Assembly: GCA_903863845.1 (NCBI GenBank)
Contig: CAIPDP010000019.1
Span: 1-32,915, forward strand
Direction of reading: 5' to 3'
DNA from: an uncultured Mucilaginibacter sp.
GTDB taxonomy: Bacteria; Bacteroidota; Bacteroidia; Sphingobacteriales; Sphingobacteriaceae
DNA length: 32,915 bases
Below the pieces are notes generated by a model. The model did not search any database, had not been told where the DNA came from, and was given only the letters and a program-made list of their open reading frames with translations. Each line of letters starts with the position of its first letter. The stretch's first letter is position 1. Shown one piece after another: positions 1-7,884 of the stretch. Both the position numbers and the translations under genes were made by a program.

Positions 1-19
1 GCTCTTGCTGCTGCCTGAA

Positions 20-45
20 CAAAAAAAAGCCGGACTTTGCCGGCT
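20..45 (-). terminator. Rho-independent terminator after hppD
   Basis: A perfect 6-bp stem (AGCCGG/CCGGCT, 28-45) with a 6-base loop is followed, in the leftward direction, by a run of eight T (the A-run at 21-28). It lies 44 bp past the hppD stop and would end the leftward hmgA-hppD transcript. Confidence 0.8.
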
Positions 46-88
46 AAATCAATTCAAAATTTCGTAATTGGCATTCCGCCCTTCGCAT

Positions 89-1213
89 TTACAAGTTACC
101 TCTCAGTTCTTGTTCGCGCTCTATCGCTTCAAATAAAGCTTTGAAATTACCCGCGCCGAAAGAAAGAGCTCCTTTACGCTGAATGATCTCAAAAAACACC
201 GTAGGTCTGTCTTCCAGCGGTTTGGTAAATATTTGCAGCAGGTAGCCTTGATCGTCGCGGTCAACCAGGATGCCGAGTTCTTTAAGCGGGGCAAGGTCCT
301 CATCTATATGGCCAACGCGATCGATCAGCTCGTCATAATAGGTTGTTGGTACATGCAAAAATTCAATGCCTCGGTTTTTCAGTTCCATCACCGTTTCTAC
401 AATATGATTAGTAGCCAAAGCCAGGTGCTGCACGCCTTCACCTTCATAAAATTCGAGAAACTCTTCTATTTGCGATTTCTTTTTGCCTTCGGCCGGTTCA
501 TTGATCGGAAATTTCACATAGCCATTTCCATTGCTCATTACCTTGCTCATCAATGCTGAATATTCTGTCGAAATCATCTTATCGTCGAAAGTGAGTATGT
601 TTTTGAAGCCCATTACTTCTTCATAAAAATGCACCCATTCATTCATTTTATGCCAGCCGACGTTGCCGACACAATGATCAACATAAGTTAGCCCGGTAGG
701 CTTAGGGTTGTATTCAGATGTCCATGCCTGAAAGCCCGGTAAAAAAACGCCTTTGTAATTTTTTCTTTCCACAAAAATATGAGCTGTTTCGCCATACAGT
801 TTGATGCCGCTTGAACGTACCTCCCCATATTCATCGGTCAACTTTCGAGGCTCCTGATAGGGAATTGCTCCGCGGTTGGTGGTCTGTTCAAAGGCATCAT
901 AAGCATCATCAACCATCAAAGCGATCACTTTAACGCCATCACCATGTTTTTTCAAGTGCTCTGCGATGGGATGATCAGAATGCAAAGGGCTGGTTAGTAC
1001 CAGACGGATCTTGTCCTGTATTAAAACGTATGATGCCCTGTCGCGTACTCCGGTTTCCGGTCCGGCATAAGCCAGGCTTTGAAAGCCAAAGGCAGTTTTG
1101 TAAAAGTGGGCGGCCTGCTTGGCATTGCCTACATAAAATTCAACGTAATCTGTACCATTCAATGGTAAGAAATCAGTTGTTAATGGTTTTCTATCGAGAG
1201 TTTGTGTGTTCAT
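89..1213 (-). CDS. hppD: 4-hydroxyphenylpyruvate dioxygenase
   Basis: Converts 4-hydroxyphenylpyruvate to homogentisate with Fe(II) and O2, the second step of tyrosine breakdown; cytoplasmic. The 374-residue protein has the two vicinal-oxygen-chelate domains of the family (about 20-150 and 172-345). The expected iron ligands are visible: H180 in VDHCVGN, H263 in GVQHLAL and E342 in FFEIIQR. The C-terminal GAGNFKALFEAIE helix that closes the active site is intact (353-365). The ATG at 1213 gives the normal N-terminus and is preceded by a short-repeat leader. It lies 102 bp downstream of hmgA on the same strand, so the two are probably co-transcribed. Family identification is secure. Confidence 0.96.
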   Translation of the reverse strand: MNTQTLDRKPLTTDFLPLNGTDYVEFYVGNAKQAAHFYKTAFGFQSLAYAGPETGVRDRASYVLIQDKIRLVLTSPLHSDHPIAEHLKKHGDGVKVIALMVDDAYDAFEQTTNRGAIPYQEPRKLTDEYGEVRSSGIKLYGETAHIFVERKNYKGVFLPGFQAWTSEYNPKPTGLTYVDHCVGNVGWHKMNEWVHFYEEVMGFKNILTFDDKMISTEYSALMSKVMSNGNGYVKFPINEPAEGKKKSQIEEFLEFYEGEGVQHLALATNHIVETVMELKNRGIEFLHVPTTYYDELIDRVGHIDEDLAPLKELGILVDRDDQGYLLQIFTKPLEDRPTVFFEIIQRKGALSFGAGNFKALFEAIEREQELRGNL

Positions 1214-1216
1214 TTT

Positions 1217-1288
1217 TTGGTTGTATTGGTTATTATTAGTTGTACGGGTTGTATTAGTTGTATTAGTTGTAGTAGTTGAATTGGTTAA
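1217..1288 (-). repeat. Degenerate 9-bp tandem repeat (TACAACYAA) in hppD leader
   Basis: Read on the minus strand, about eight units resembling TACAACTAA or TACAACCAA run up to the hppD start codon. Variants include TACAACCCG and TAATAACCAA. The same unit, in the same orientation relative to the gene, fills the leader of the fumarylacetoacetase gene at 2924-2970. Further TACAACC-like units lie at 1290-1310. No function is known to me. Confidence 0.75.
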
Positions 1289-1315
1289 CTTTTACAACCA
1301 GTACAACCAGTTTAA

Positions 1316-2476
1316 CTAAAAAGAAGCCCAACTACTATAGTACCCGGTATCTTCAATATTTATGGCATCTTCGGTAAGCATAAGCGGTTTGAATGGGTCG
1401 ATCATAACTGCAAGTTCCTCCGTGGATTCTTTGCCGATCGACTTTTCTACAGTACCCGGATGCGGTCCGTGAGGTATGCCTGCCGGGTGCAATGTTATTT
1501 GTCCTTTAACTACGCTTTTGCGACTCATAAAATCGCCATCAACATAATACAATAATTCATCGCTATCCACATTGCTATGGTTGTAAGGTGCCGGAATAGC
1601 CAGCGGATGGTAATCGTATTTGCGTGGTACAAAAGAGCAGATCACAAAATTATGCCCTTCAAAAGTTTGATGTACAGGTGGCGGCTGATGTAAGCGGCCG
1701 GTTATAGGTTCGAAATTGTGAATTGAAAAGCCATAGGGATAGTGAAATCCATCCCATCCTATAAAATCAAACGGGTGAGTACCATAAGTGTAAGGATAAA
1801 TAAGGCCCTGTTTTTTGATCAATACCTTAAAATCACCATGCTCATCATGTGTTTCGATATTTTCGGGCAATTTCAGATCACGTTCGCAATAAGGCGAGTG
1901 TTCCATCAGCTGCCCATATTGATTCAGGTATCTTTTTGGTGAACGTATCGGGCTGAAGCTTTCAACAATAAACAAGCGATTATCTTCAGTGTCAAATTCT
2001 AACTGGTATATGGTTCCACGGGGTATAACCAGATAATCGCCATATTCAAATTTGATTTGGCCGAAGCCGCTTTTCATCGTACCGGAACCGACATGGATGA
2101 AGATCACTTCATCAGCCTGGCTGTTTTTGTAGAAATAATCCGTCATCGATTTCCTTGGAGCCGCCAATGAAATATGCAGGTCGCTGTTAACCAGCACTGG
2201 TTTACGGCTTTGCAGGTAATCGTCTTCCGGCTTAATATTATAACCAATAAGACTCGTATGTTTCAAATGTTTTTCCCTCGCGATCTTAGGCTCAACCGAA
2301 TAGGGTTCTCCTAATGTTTTGACGATTGTTGGTGGATAAACATGGTATACCAAAGAGTACAGGCTGGAAAAGCCTTCGGTCGAAACCAGCTCCTCAGCAT
2401 ATAAACTGCCATCGGGCTTACGAAATTGCGTATGCCGCTTTGGCGGAATTTGTCCGGATTTATGGTAAAAGGGCAT
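1316..2476 (-). CDS. hmgA: Homogentisate 1,2-dioxygenase
   Basis: Opens the aromatic ring of homogentisate to give maleylacetoacetate, using Fe(II) and O2. The 386-residue protein is a cupin-type enzyme. By alignment with the human enzyme the iron ligands are H300 and E307 (in NHSNVDSDELLYY) and H336 (in HPAGIPHGPHPG); the assignment of E307 is approximate because this family has one more residue between the first two ligands. It is shorter than the roughly 440-residue proteobacterial and animal enzymes, as I recall for Bacteroidota forms. It is the first gene of the leftward hmgA-hppD pair, divergent from the fumarylacetoacetase gene 494 bp away. The start ATG at 2476 sits next to an 18-bp palindrome. 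Confidence 0.95.
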   Translation of the reverse strand: MPFYHKSGQIPPKRHTQFRKPDGSLYAEELVSTEGFSSLYSLVYHVYPPTIVKTLGEPYSVEPKIAREKHLKHTSLIGYNIKPEDDYLQSRKPVLVNSDLHISLAAPRKSMTDYFYKNSQADEVIFIHVGSGTMKSGFGQIKFEYGDYLVIPRGTIYQLEFDTEDNRLFIVESFSPIRSPKRYLNQYGQLMEHSPYCERDLKLPENIETHDEHGDFKVLIKKQGLIYPYTYGTHPFDFIGWDGFHYPYGFSIHNFEPITGRLHQPPPVHQTFEGHNFVICSFVPRKYDYHPLAIPAPYNHSNVDSDELLYYVDGDFMSRKSVVKGQITLHPAGIPHGPHPGTVEKSIGKESTEELAVMIDPFKPLMLTEDAINIEDTGYYSSWASF

Positions 2477-2491
2477 TTTTTTAGGTTGTTG

Positions 2492-2509
2492 TCCCGATAG
2501 CTATCGGGA
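2492..2509. repeat. 18-bp perfect palindrome TCCCGATAGCTATCGGGA
   Basis: A self-complementary 18-mer lies 16 bp upstream of the hmgA start. An identical copy is at 32698-32715 upstream of glyS, and a 14-bp core copy is at 2910-2923. All are intergenic, which suggests a dispersed palindromic repeat rather than a gene-specific operator. Confidence 0.85.
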
Positions 2510-2909
2510 GGTTGTAAAATTTAAAAGTTGTTGAGTCGAAATGTTTTTATAATCAACTACTTAGGCAGAAAAATTTATACACTTAGAACGATTGGGGCGA
2601 CGGAAAGGTTTTAGCGGATTGCTGTAAAGCGGTTAATATGCCAACCTTCCAACAAAAACTTAGTATTGCGCCAAAACGATCCTGGCAAGTACAGCATCCC
2701 TGAAAGAAGAAGCATCACTCATAGAAGTGAGACCAAGGGAAAAAAGAAAATGACACTGTATATGCAACATGACTTTACAAAATTAGGTAATATTATATTT
2801 AATATGCAATACCTTCATCATTGTATAAGTTGAAATGGATTGTTAATTTACCGCCATATCAATGCCCCGATAGCCACCGGTTCAACCACTTTAAACAATA
2901 ATAACCATC

Positions 2910-2923
2910 CCGATAGCTATCGG
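2910..2923. repeat. Core copy of the CCGATAGCTATCGG palindrome
   Basis: This 14-bp self-complementary core matches the palindrome at 2492-2509 but has lost the outer pairs on the right side. It lies immediately before the TACAACYAA repeats of the fahA leader. Confidence 0.75.
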
Positions 2924-2970
2924 TGCAACCAATACAACCAATTATAACTAATACAACCAATCCAACTAAC
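2924..2970 (+). repeat. TACAACYAA repeats in fahA leader
   Basis: Units GCAACCAA, TACAACCAA, TATAACTAA, TACAACCAA and TCCAACTAA run directly into the ATG at 2971. They match the repeats before hppD. A GTG at 2923 in the same frame would translate them as a PIQPI/NTTNPTN-like extension, which I take to be spurious. Confidence 0.75.
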
Positions 2971-3969
2971 ATGAAATTAGTATCCTATAAAACCGAAGAC
3001 CGCGAACACCTGGGCGTTTTCGCCAATGGTCATATTTATAATTTACACTCCTGTCACAAGCTGCTCCCGAATAGCATGAATGAGTTTCTATGGGGAGGAG
3101 AAGAATTTATGGACCGCGCTTTGCGTGTAAATGATGATATCATCTCAGGAAAAATTGAAGCAAAAGAGGAATTGTTCTTCGAATTGCTGGCACCTGTACC
3201 ACATCCAACATCATGCCGCGATGGTTATGCCTTTCGGCAGCATGTGGCAGCCGCGCGCCGTAATCGGAATGCGCCAATGATACCAGAATTTGATCAGTTC
3301 CCGATATTTTATTTTACTAATCATAATGCCATACAGGGTATTGGCGAAATAGCCTGTATGCCCGACCATTTCCAAAAACTAGATTTTGAACTGGAGGTGG
3401 CAGTAGCCCTCAATAAACGGGGAAGAAATATCAGGGCTGCTGAAGCTGACAGCTATATAGCAGGATATATGATCATGAATGACATGAGCGCACGGACACT
3501 GCAATTGGAAGAGATGGTGCTTAGCCTTGGCCCTGCAAAAGGCAAAGATTTTTCGACTGCAATCGGCCCATGGCTGGTAACGCCTGACGAACTGGAGAAA
3601 TACAAGATCGCGCCGAAACTAGGTCATACTGGCAATGCTTACAATTTGACGATGAAATGCCATGTAAACGGTATCGAGGTTTCAAATGGAAATATGGGTG
3701 ATATGGACTGGACCTTCGCCGAGATCATTGAACGCTGCGCTTATGGTGCTGATGTGTTACCCGGTGACGTAATTGGCTCCGGTACCGTTGGAACTGGTTG
3801 CTTTTTAGAGCTGAACGGGACCGGCTTATTGAATGATCCCAATTATCAGCCGCAATGGTTGCAACCGGGAGATTTGGTGGAAATGGAAGTTACGGGATTA
3901 GGTATCTTGAGTAATGTTATCACTAAAGAAGATTCGGATTTTTCTATTTTGAATTTGAAAAAAATTTAA
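2971..3969 (+). CDS. fahA: Fumarylacetoacetate hydrolase family protein (fumarylacetoacetase)
   Basis: Likely splits fumarylacetoacetate into fumarate and acetoacetate, the last step of tyrosine degradation. The protein is 332 residues from the ATG at 2971 (MKLVSYK, a typical family N-terminus). The metal-binding acids are E140 and E142 (LDFELEV) and D171 (MNDMSAR). H91 in FRQHVAAARR matches the catalytic histidine, and GKDF (191-194) and the G-rich GTVGTGCF (271-278) segment are conserved. The family also includes hydrolases and decarboxylases of other substrates; the assignment to fumarylacetoacetate rests on the neighbours hmgA and hppD. A REP-like element separates it from the next gene on the same strand. 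Confidence 0.9.
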   Translation: MKLVSYKTEDREHLGVFANGHIYNLHSCHKLLPNSMNEFLWGGEEFMDRALRVNDDIISGKIEAKEELFFELLAPVPHPTSCRDGYAFRQHVAAARRNRNAPMIPEFDQFPIFYFTNHNAIQGIGEIACMPDHFQKLDFELEVAVALNKRGRNIRAAEADSYIAGYMIMNDMSARTLQLEEMVLSLGPAKGKDFSTAIGPWLVTPDELEKYKIAPKLGHTGNAYNLTMKCHVNGIEVSNGNMGDMDWTFAEIIERCAYGADVLPGDVIGSGTVGTGCFLELNGTGLLNDPNYQPQWLQPGDLVEMEVTGLGILSNVITKEDSDFSILNLKKI

Positions 3970-3975
3970 ACCTTT

Positions 3976-4096
3976 TGTCATTGCGAATCGCCAGGGGCGG
4001 TGAAGCAATCGCAAGTAGACATGAGCGCCAATGCATGCCTCCTTGCGATTGCTTCGTTGCCGCCCAGCACCAACCGCCCGGCGCCTCGCAATGACA
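3976..4096. repeat. REP-like palindromic element (TGTCATTGCGA ends)
   Basis: The outer arms TGTCATTGCGA (3976-3986) and TCGCAATGACA (4086-4096) are exact inverted repeats. The inner arms GAAGCAATCGCAAG (4002-4015) and CTTGCGATTGCTTC (4042-4055) are a second exact pair. The 121-bp unit would fold into a long cruciform or RNA hairpin. I recognise this TGTCATTGCGA-type sequence as a dispersed intergenic repeat of Sphingobacteriaceae-like genomes. It may act as a terminator or 3' mRNA stabiliser for fahA. Confidence 0.85.
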
Positions 4097-4109
4097 TAAT
4101 TCGATAGTA

Positions 4110-4997
4110 ATGCTAACAATTAGTACAGCTGATCTTTCCGCAGTCGACCTGCAAAATTACCTGCAATACGCTATTGCACCCCGGCCTATATGCTTTGCAT
4201 CTACGGTTGATAAAGACGGCAATGTAAACCTGAGTCCGTTTAGTTTTTTTAATCTTTTCAGTACCAAGCCGCCGGTATGCGTGTTTTCGCCATCGCGGAG
4301 GGTGAGAGATGGCTCGACCAAACATACGCTGGAAAACATCTATGAAGTCCCTGAGGTCGTGATCAATATTGTAACTTACGACTTAGTGCAGCAAATGTCG
4401 CTTGCCAGTGTTGAATACCCAAAAGGCATCAACGAGTTTGTGAAATCGGGTTTTACACCGATTGCTTCCGACTTAGTGAAGCCCCCGCGGGTGGCCGAAT
4501 CGCCGGTTCAGTTTGAGTGTGTAGTAAATGATGTGATCGCTTTAGGAACTGGTCCGGGGGCAGGAAACCTGGTGCTGGCCGAGATCAAAATTATGCATAT
4601 CAATGAATCGATTCTGGATGAGCATGGGCGCATCGATCAACAAAAATTAGACCTGGTGGCGAGGCTTGGGGGCGACTGGTATGCCCGCGTTAATAGCGAT
4701 AACCTATTTAAGGTAGCCAAACCTAACCGGCATATAGGTATCGGTGTTGATGCGATCCCATTTCATATTCGGAATTCCAAGGTTTTAACTGGCAACAACC
4801 TGGGTCAACTGGGAAATATTACTGCATTACCTTCGGATGAAGAAGTTGACTCATATGTACAGGAACCGGAAATAAAAGAGCTGTTAGATGCAACCATCGG
4901 CGACAGCCAAACCCGCGAGGTGCAATTGCATCTGAAGGCTAAAGCTTTGCTGGAAGAAGGTAGGGTTGACGAGGCCTGGAAGGTGTTGCTATTGTAA
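4110..4997 (+). CDS. Flavin reductase family protein
   Basis: The 295-residue protein has a flavin-reductase-like FMN-binding split barrel (about 15-175), with the characteristic ARP-type start (IAPRPICFASTVD) and NLSPFSFFN motif (about 40-48). Family members reduce flavin with NAD(P)H or bind FMN as part of two-component oxygenases. The C-terminal 100 residues include a helical segment and have no function I can assign. The gene follows fahA on the same strand, separated only by the REP-like element, so a link to aromatic catabolism is inferred; no step of the homogentisate pathway needs a flavin reductase. The start ATG lies 14 bp after the repeat. Confidence 0.85.
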   Translation: MLTISTADLSAVDLQNYLQYAIAPRPICFASTVDKDGNVNLSPFSFFNLFSTKPPVCVFSPSRRVRDGSTKHTLENIYEVPEVVINIVTYDLVQQMSLASVEYPKGINEFVKSGFTPIASDLVKPPRVAESPVQFECVVNDVIALGTGPGAGNLVLAEIKIMHINESILDEHGRIDQQKLDLVARLGGDWYARVNSDNLFKVAKPNRHIGIGVDAIPFHIRNSKVLTGNNLGQLGNITALPSDEEVDSYVQEPEIKELLDATIGDSQTREVQLHLKAKALLEEGRVDEAWKVLLL

Positions 4998-5005
4998 ATA
5001 AAAGC

Positions 5006-5123
5006 CATTTCGAACGAATCGGGAAATTGGGTATGGGTGAGGAGAAATCTATGCGTCAATGCTCGCTGTAAAAGGTTTCTCCTTGCGCCACTACTCCGCC
5101 TCTCTCTGCTCTTCGAAACGAAA
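5006..5123. repeat. Second, degraded REP-like element (CATTTCGAACGAA type)
   Basis: The left arm CATTTCGAACGAA (from 5006) is roughly inverted in TTCGAAACGAAAT (5112-5124). An inner pair GGAGAAA (5041-5047) and TTTCTCC (5076-5082) is exact. It is a different family from the element at 3976-4096. It occupies the space between the convergent flavin reductase and L,D-transpeptidase genes, where it could end transcription from both sides. Confidence 0.6.
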
Positions 5124-5142
5124 TTGTTTGATAGTAATTAGC

Positions 5143-5850
5143 TTAACGAAAGTGATAGTCATTATTTACTACCGTTACTTCCGGCGGTATATGTCGTCTT
5201 TCAAACAGATCAAAACCCGGTTTCAAATTCTTCCAAAAAGCATATTGCGGCCATTCGGAATGTGTTTCGAGGAGCTGGGTATTTAACTTAAATGGATATA
5301 TGTGCACAGGAACAGATTTCTGCCCATGTACAAAAGCTTCATAAACCATCGTATAGATCTCGTCGATCTTTTCATCGGTCATAGCATAGCAACCTATGGA
5401 GGCGCAATTGCCGTGGATCATGATCAGATTTCCGGTAAAGCCATGCTGCCGGTCGTAGGCGTTTGGGTACCCAATATTCATCGCCAGGTGATAGGAACTC
5501 ATGGGCTGAAGCTGTGGAGGAGTAATGGCATAATAACCTTCCGGACATTTGCCATCCCTTTCCTTCTGTTTTGGACCCAATCCACCTGAATAAGCGCAGA
5601 TCAGGTATTCGCGAAATAATTTATATTGCATTCCCGACTTTACCCAAATCTCCAGCACCCCCGGCTCTTTAAATAGCCGGATGTATATTGGCTTATCATC
5701 ACGAAAACCACAATTTTTAAGATCTTTCTGTAATTGCGGCCAAATTGCGGCTCGGACACCAGCAGCTCGGGCGCTATCAGGTAAAGTAGGTTTTGATGTG
5801 AAGGAAAATAATACCAACGACAATACTGTTGACAGGAAAAGCTTAGGCAT
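5143..5850 (-). CDS. L,D-transpeptidase family protein (YkuD domain, YafK-like)
   Basis: Probable periplasmic peptidoglycan enzyme that cross-links or trims stem peptides through a catalytic cysteine. The 235-residue protein starts with a signal peptide (hydrophobic 4-17). The YkuD domain spans about 50-190. The catalytic core is H146 in MIHGNCASIGCYAM with S151, G153 and nucleophile C154. The pattern (SIGC followed by YAM, not R) and size resemble the YafK group. There is no lipobox cysteine. It is convergent with the flavin reductase gene and upstream of, but not coupled to, the LytTR operon; the envelope theme matches that operon. Confidence 0.88.
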   Translation of the reverse strand: MPKLFLSTVLSLVLFSFTSKPTLPDSARAAGVRAAIWPQLQKDLKNCGFRDDKPIYIRLFKEPGVLEIWVKSGMQYKLFREYLICAYSGGLGPKQKERDGKCPEGYYAITPPQLQPMSSYHLAMNIGYPNAYDRQHGFTGNLIMIHGNCASIGCYAMTDEKIDEIYTMVYEAFVHGQKSVPVHIYPFKLNTQLLETHSEWPQYAFWKNLKPGFDLFERRHIPPEVTVVNNDYHFR

Positions 5851-5853
5851 AGT

Positions 5854-5868
5854 GCTTGATTTTCAAGC
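5854..5868. promoter_or_regulatory. Short inverted repeat upstream of L,D-transpeptidase
   Basis: GCTTGA-TTT-TCAAGC is a 6-3-6 inverted repeat only 3 bp upstream of the start codon. It could be an operator or a leader hairpin covering the ribosome-binding region. A single occurrence, so chance is possible. Confidence 0.3.
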
Positions 5869-5990
5869 TAGAACGCCTGCATCGCTTTTGAAATTACAGG
5901 TTCACCATAAGAAGGTGAGTTTGGCACAAAAATTACGCCTGCCAATGGGAAACACTCCACTCCGCAATCGACACGCCGCCTTCCGCAATC

Positions 5991-6737
5991 CTATATGCCC
6001 AGCACCTGTTTCAACTTAACATAGCCAGTCTTGCTCACCGGTATTTTAGCGCCAGATTTCAGGATAGCGATATGGGCATCTTTTTCATAAGGATCGATGC
6101 GGGTAATGTTTTGAACCTTGAGGATGTAAGAACGATGTACGCGTACAAATTGTGAAGGATCGAGGGTTTGTTCGAAAAAGCTCATCGTTTTGTTTTTCAG
6201 GAAAGAACCTTCGGCGGTATGTACACTTACGTAATCGTCGTCAGCTTCCAGGTATTCCACATCGTTTACCGGTATGATTTTAACCTTAGTGCCTGTTTTT
6301 ACCACGATACGCTCATGCTGGGCAGGCGATTGCGAGGCAGCTGCCAGCAAATTTTCGGTTTGTTTTACGGGCTGAGTAGCCGGTGCCTGCGACAAAAACT
6401 TTTCTACAGCTTTATTGAAACGGTCTTTGGTAAAGGGTTTTAACAGATAATCGACGGCATGGGTCTCAAACGCTTTTATCGCGTATTCGTCAAAGGCTGT
6501 CGTAAAGATCACGGAAGGGGCATTTTCTACCAGTTCCAGCATTTCAAAGCCGTTGATCTTTGGCATTTGTACGTCAAGGAAAATTAGATCGGGATTGTGT
6601 AGTTGTATAGCTTTCAGTCCCTCGAAGCCATCACCACATTCCTGTAAAACTTCCAGCTGATCTTTAAAATCCTGCAGGTATTCCAATACAACCATCCGGG
6701 CGAGGGGTTCGTCGTCAATAACCAGTACGCGTTTCAT
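5991..6737 (-). CDS. LytTR-type response regulator
   Basis: DNA-binding response regulator of 248 residues. The receiver domain (3-120) has the acidic pair D8/D9, phosphoacceptor D55 in LIFLDVQMP, T80 and K100 in DYLLKPF. A linker rich in A, Q and P leads to a LytTR DNA-binding domain (about 143-246, with YLEADDDYV and RVHRSYI motifs). LytTR proteins bind pairs of direct repeats about 21 bp apart. It overlaps the kinase gene by 4 bp, so the pair is translationally coupled. The likely targets are the triple repeats at 8783-8831 and 10055-10103. Confidence 0.95.
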   Translation of the reverse strand: MKRVLVIDDEPLARMVVLEYLQDFKDQLEVLQECGDGFEGLKAIQLHNPDLIFLDVQMPKINGFEMLELVENAPSVIFTTAFDEYAIKAFETHAVDYLLKPFTKDRFNKAVEKFLSQAPATQPVKQTENLLAAASQSPAQHERIVVKTGTKVKIIPVNDVEYLEADDDYVSVHTAEGSFLKNKTMSFFEQTLDPSQFVRVHRSYILKVQNITRIDPYEKDAHIAILKSGAKIPVSKTGYVKLKQVLGI

Positions 6738-7768
6738 AATTGTGGTATTTTTATAATGGTTGTAAAGATATTATCATCTGCGTAAGTTTCAACCAGGTCT
6801 GTACGTGCAAATAATAAATAAAGTCGGCGTTGTACCCCACTCAAGCCAAAACCAGTTCCTTTACGGGGTCTTGCGGTTTTCGGATCATAAGGATTTTGAA
6901 TGGTAATAGTAAGGTAACCGTCTTCAATTTCTGAACGGATGCTTACGGTTACACTTTCCGTAGTGTCGTATAAGCCAAATTTGATCGCATTTTCTACGAT
7001 AGGCTGTAAGATCATTGGCGGCAGTATAGCCGTTTCGCATTTATCGTCGCAACTGATCTCAGTTTTCAAACGATGCCCAAAGCGAACTTTTTCAATATCA
7101 AGGTACAATTGTAAATGAGAGAGTTCATCGGTGAGCGTTACTTGCTGCTGGTCGTCTTTTTTCAACGTTCCGCGCAAAAAATCGGAAAGCTGATGGATCA
7201 TTTTTCGGGCCTCATCGGGTTTAAAGCCTATCAGCGCATTGATAGAGTTTAAGCTATTGAACAGGAAGTGTGGCTGCAATTGCTGGCGCAGGTTATATAA
7301 TTCTGCGTCTCGTGCCAATTTTTCGGCTTCTACTTTGCGCTTTTCATTTTCTTTCTGATCTAGTTGCGAATACCAGATCATGCTGATCAGAGCCATCCAG
7401 CCAATTGCCAGAAAATTAGTAAAAAAACGGATAGTGATGGATTTAATCAGGAAATTGGTATAGGCCGTATTGTTTACAACAAAGGGCAGCAGCCACCTTG
7501 CGCCAAATGTGGCTGCCGCCGTTAAAGCCAGACACCAGAACAACAGGTTGATATAGCTATCTTTTCCAGGCTGGTAATACCTGAGGTTGTTGTTAATAAG
7601 CCAGCAAGCCGCACCTAACAGTACGGTGCAAATCGAACCATCGAAAAAGGCAACATACCAGGCAAACTCAAAGCTATGCACCAGGTAGGTAATGAGCAGG
7701 CCCCAAACTATCCCACCAGAGATAAAAGCAATGCGAACTTTTGAGAATGTATTAGATAAATTGGCCAA
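6734..7768 (-). CDS. LytS-like sensor histidine kinase (His_kinase family)
   Basis: Membrane kinase of 344 residues and partner of the LytTR regulator with which it overlaps by 4 bp. Four membrane segments (about 13-31, 38-59, 73-97, 111-133) lead into a short coiled linker. The His_kinase dimerisation motif QLQPHFLFNSLN carries the phosphoacceptor H167. The ATPase domain has the N-box PIVENAIKFG (N260) and G-box GTGFGLSGVQRRL (305-317). There is no extracellular sensor domain, so the membrane part or a partner protein must sense the signal; the LiaF-like gene 116 bp upstream is the obvious candidate partner. Confidence 0.93.
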   Translation of the reverse strand: MANLSNTFSKVRIAFISGGIVWGLLITYLVHSFEFAWYVAFFDGSICTVLLGAACWLINNNLRYYQPGKDSYINLLFWCLALTAAATFGARWLLPFVVNNTAYTNFLIKSITIRFFTNFLAIGWMALISMIWYSQLDQKENEKRKVEAEKLARDAELYNLRQQLQPHFLFNSLNSINALIGFKPDEARKMIHQLSDFLRGTLKKDDQQQVTLTDELSHLQLYLDIEKVRFGHRLKTEISCDDKCETAILPPMILQPIVENAIKFGLYDTTESVTVSIRSEIEDGYLTITIQNPYDPKTARPRKGTGFGLSGVQRRLYLLFARTDLVETYADDNIFTTIIKIPQL

Positions 7769-7821
7769 AATTTGCTATTTCTTTATTGTGTTTGTTAGGG
7801 TCGATTTGTAGTAACAATCGC

Positions 7822-7837
7822 CAGAGGATTTCCTCTG
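7822..7837. other. Hairpin between LiaF-like gene and kinase gene
   Basis: CAGAGG-ATTT-CCTCTG forms a compact 6-bp stem (7 complementary positions on each side of the TT centre) in the 116-bp space between the two leftward genes. No T-run follows on the minus strand, so it may be a processing or attenuation hairpin rather than a terminator. Confidence 0.4.
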
Positions 7838-7884
7838 ATCGCCATTTTAGAGTGACAGCCAGGCTGAGGGCTAAACTGTCTGCC

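Larger units (their letters stand above)
2477..2970. other. 494-bp divergent intergenic region, hmgA / fahA
   Basis: This region must hold the control sites for both aromatic catabolic directions. It contains an 18-bp perfect palindrome (2492-2509), a diverged copy (2910-2923), a more degraded third version near 2866-2880, and the TACAACYAA leader repeats. A possible hairpin pairs GGAAAGGTT near 2600 with AACCTTCC near 2643, with one bulge. A 20-codon leftward ORF (2722 to 2660, beginning MSDASSFRDAV) is open but I cannot show that it is translated. I found no good TAnnTTTG promoter for either gene. Confidence 0.6.

Noticed and set aside
1217..1310. CRISPR-like array
   Set aside because: Units are 9 bp, contiguous and degenerate, with no spacers and no cas genes in the window.
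2612..2836. Open frame of about 73 codons on the plus strand before fahA
   Set aside because: No start codon at its beginning, low-complexity composition and overlap with the control region; more likely chance.
2923..2970. N-terminal extension of fahA from a GTG at 2923
   Set aside because: It only translates the TACAACYAA repeats; the family N-terminus MKLVSYK starts at the ATG at 2971.
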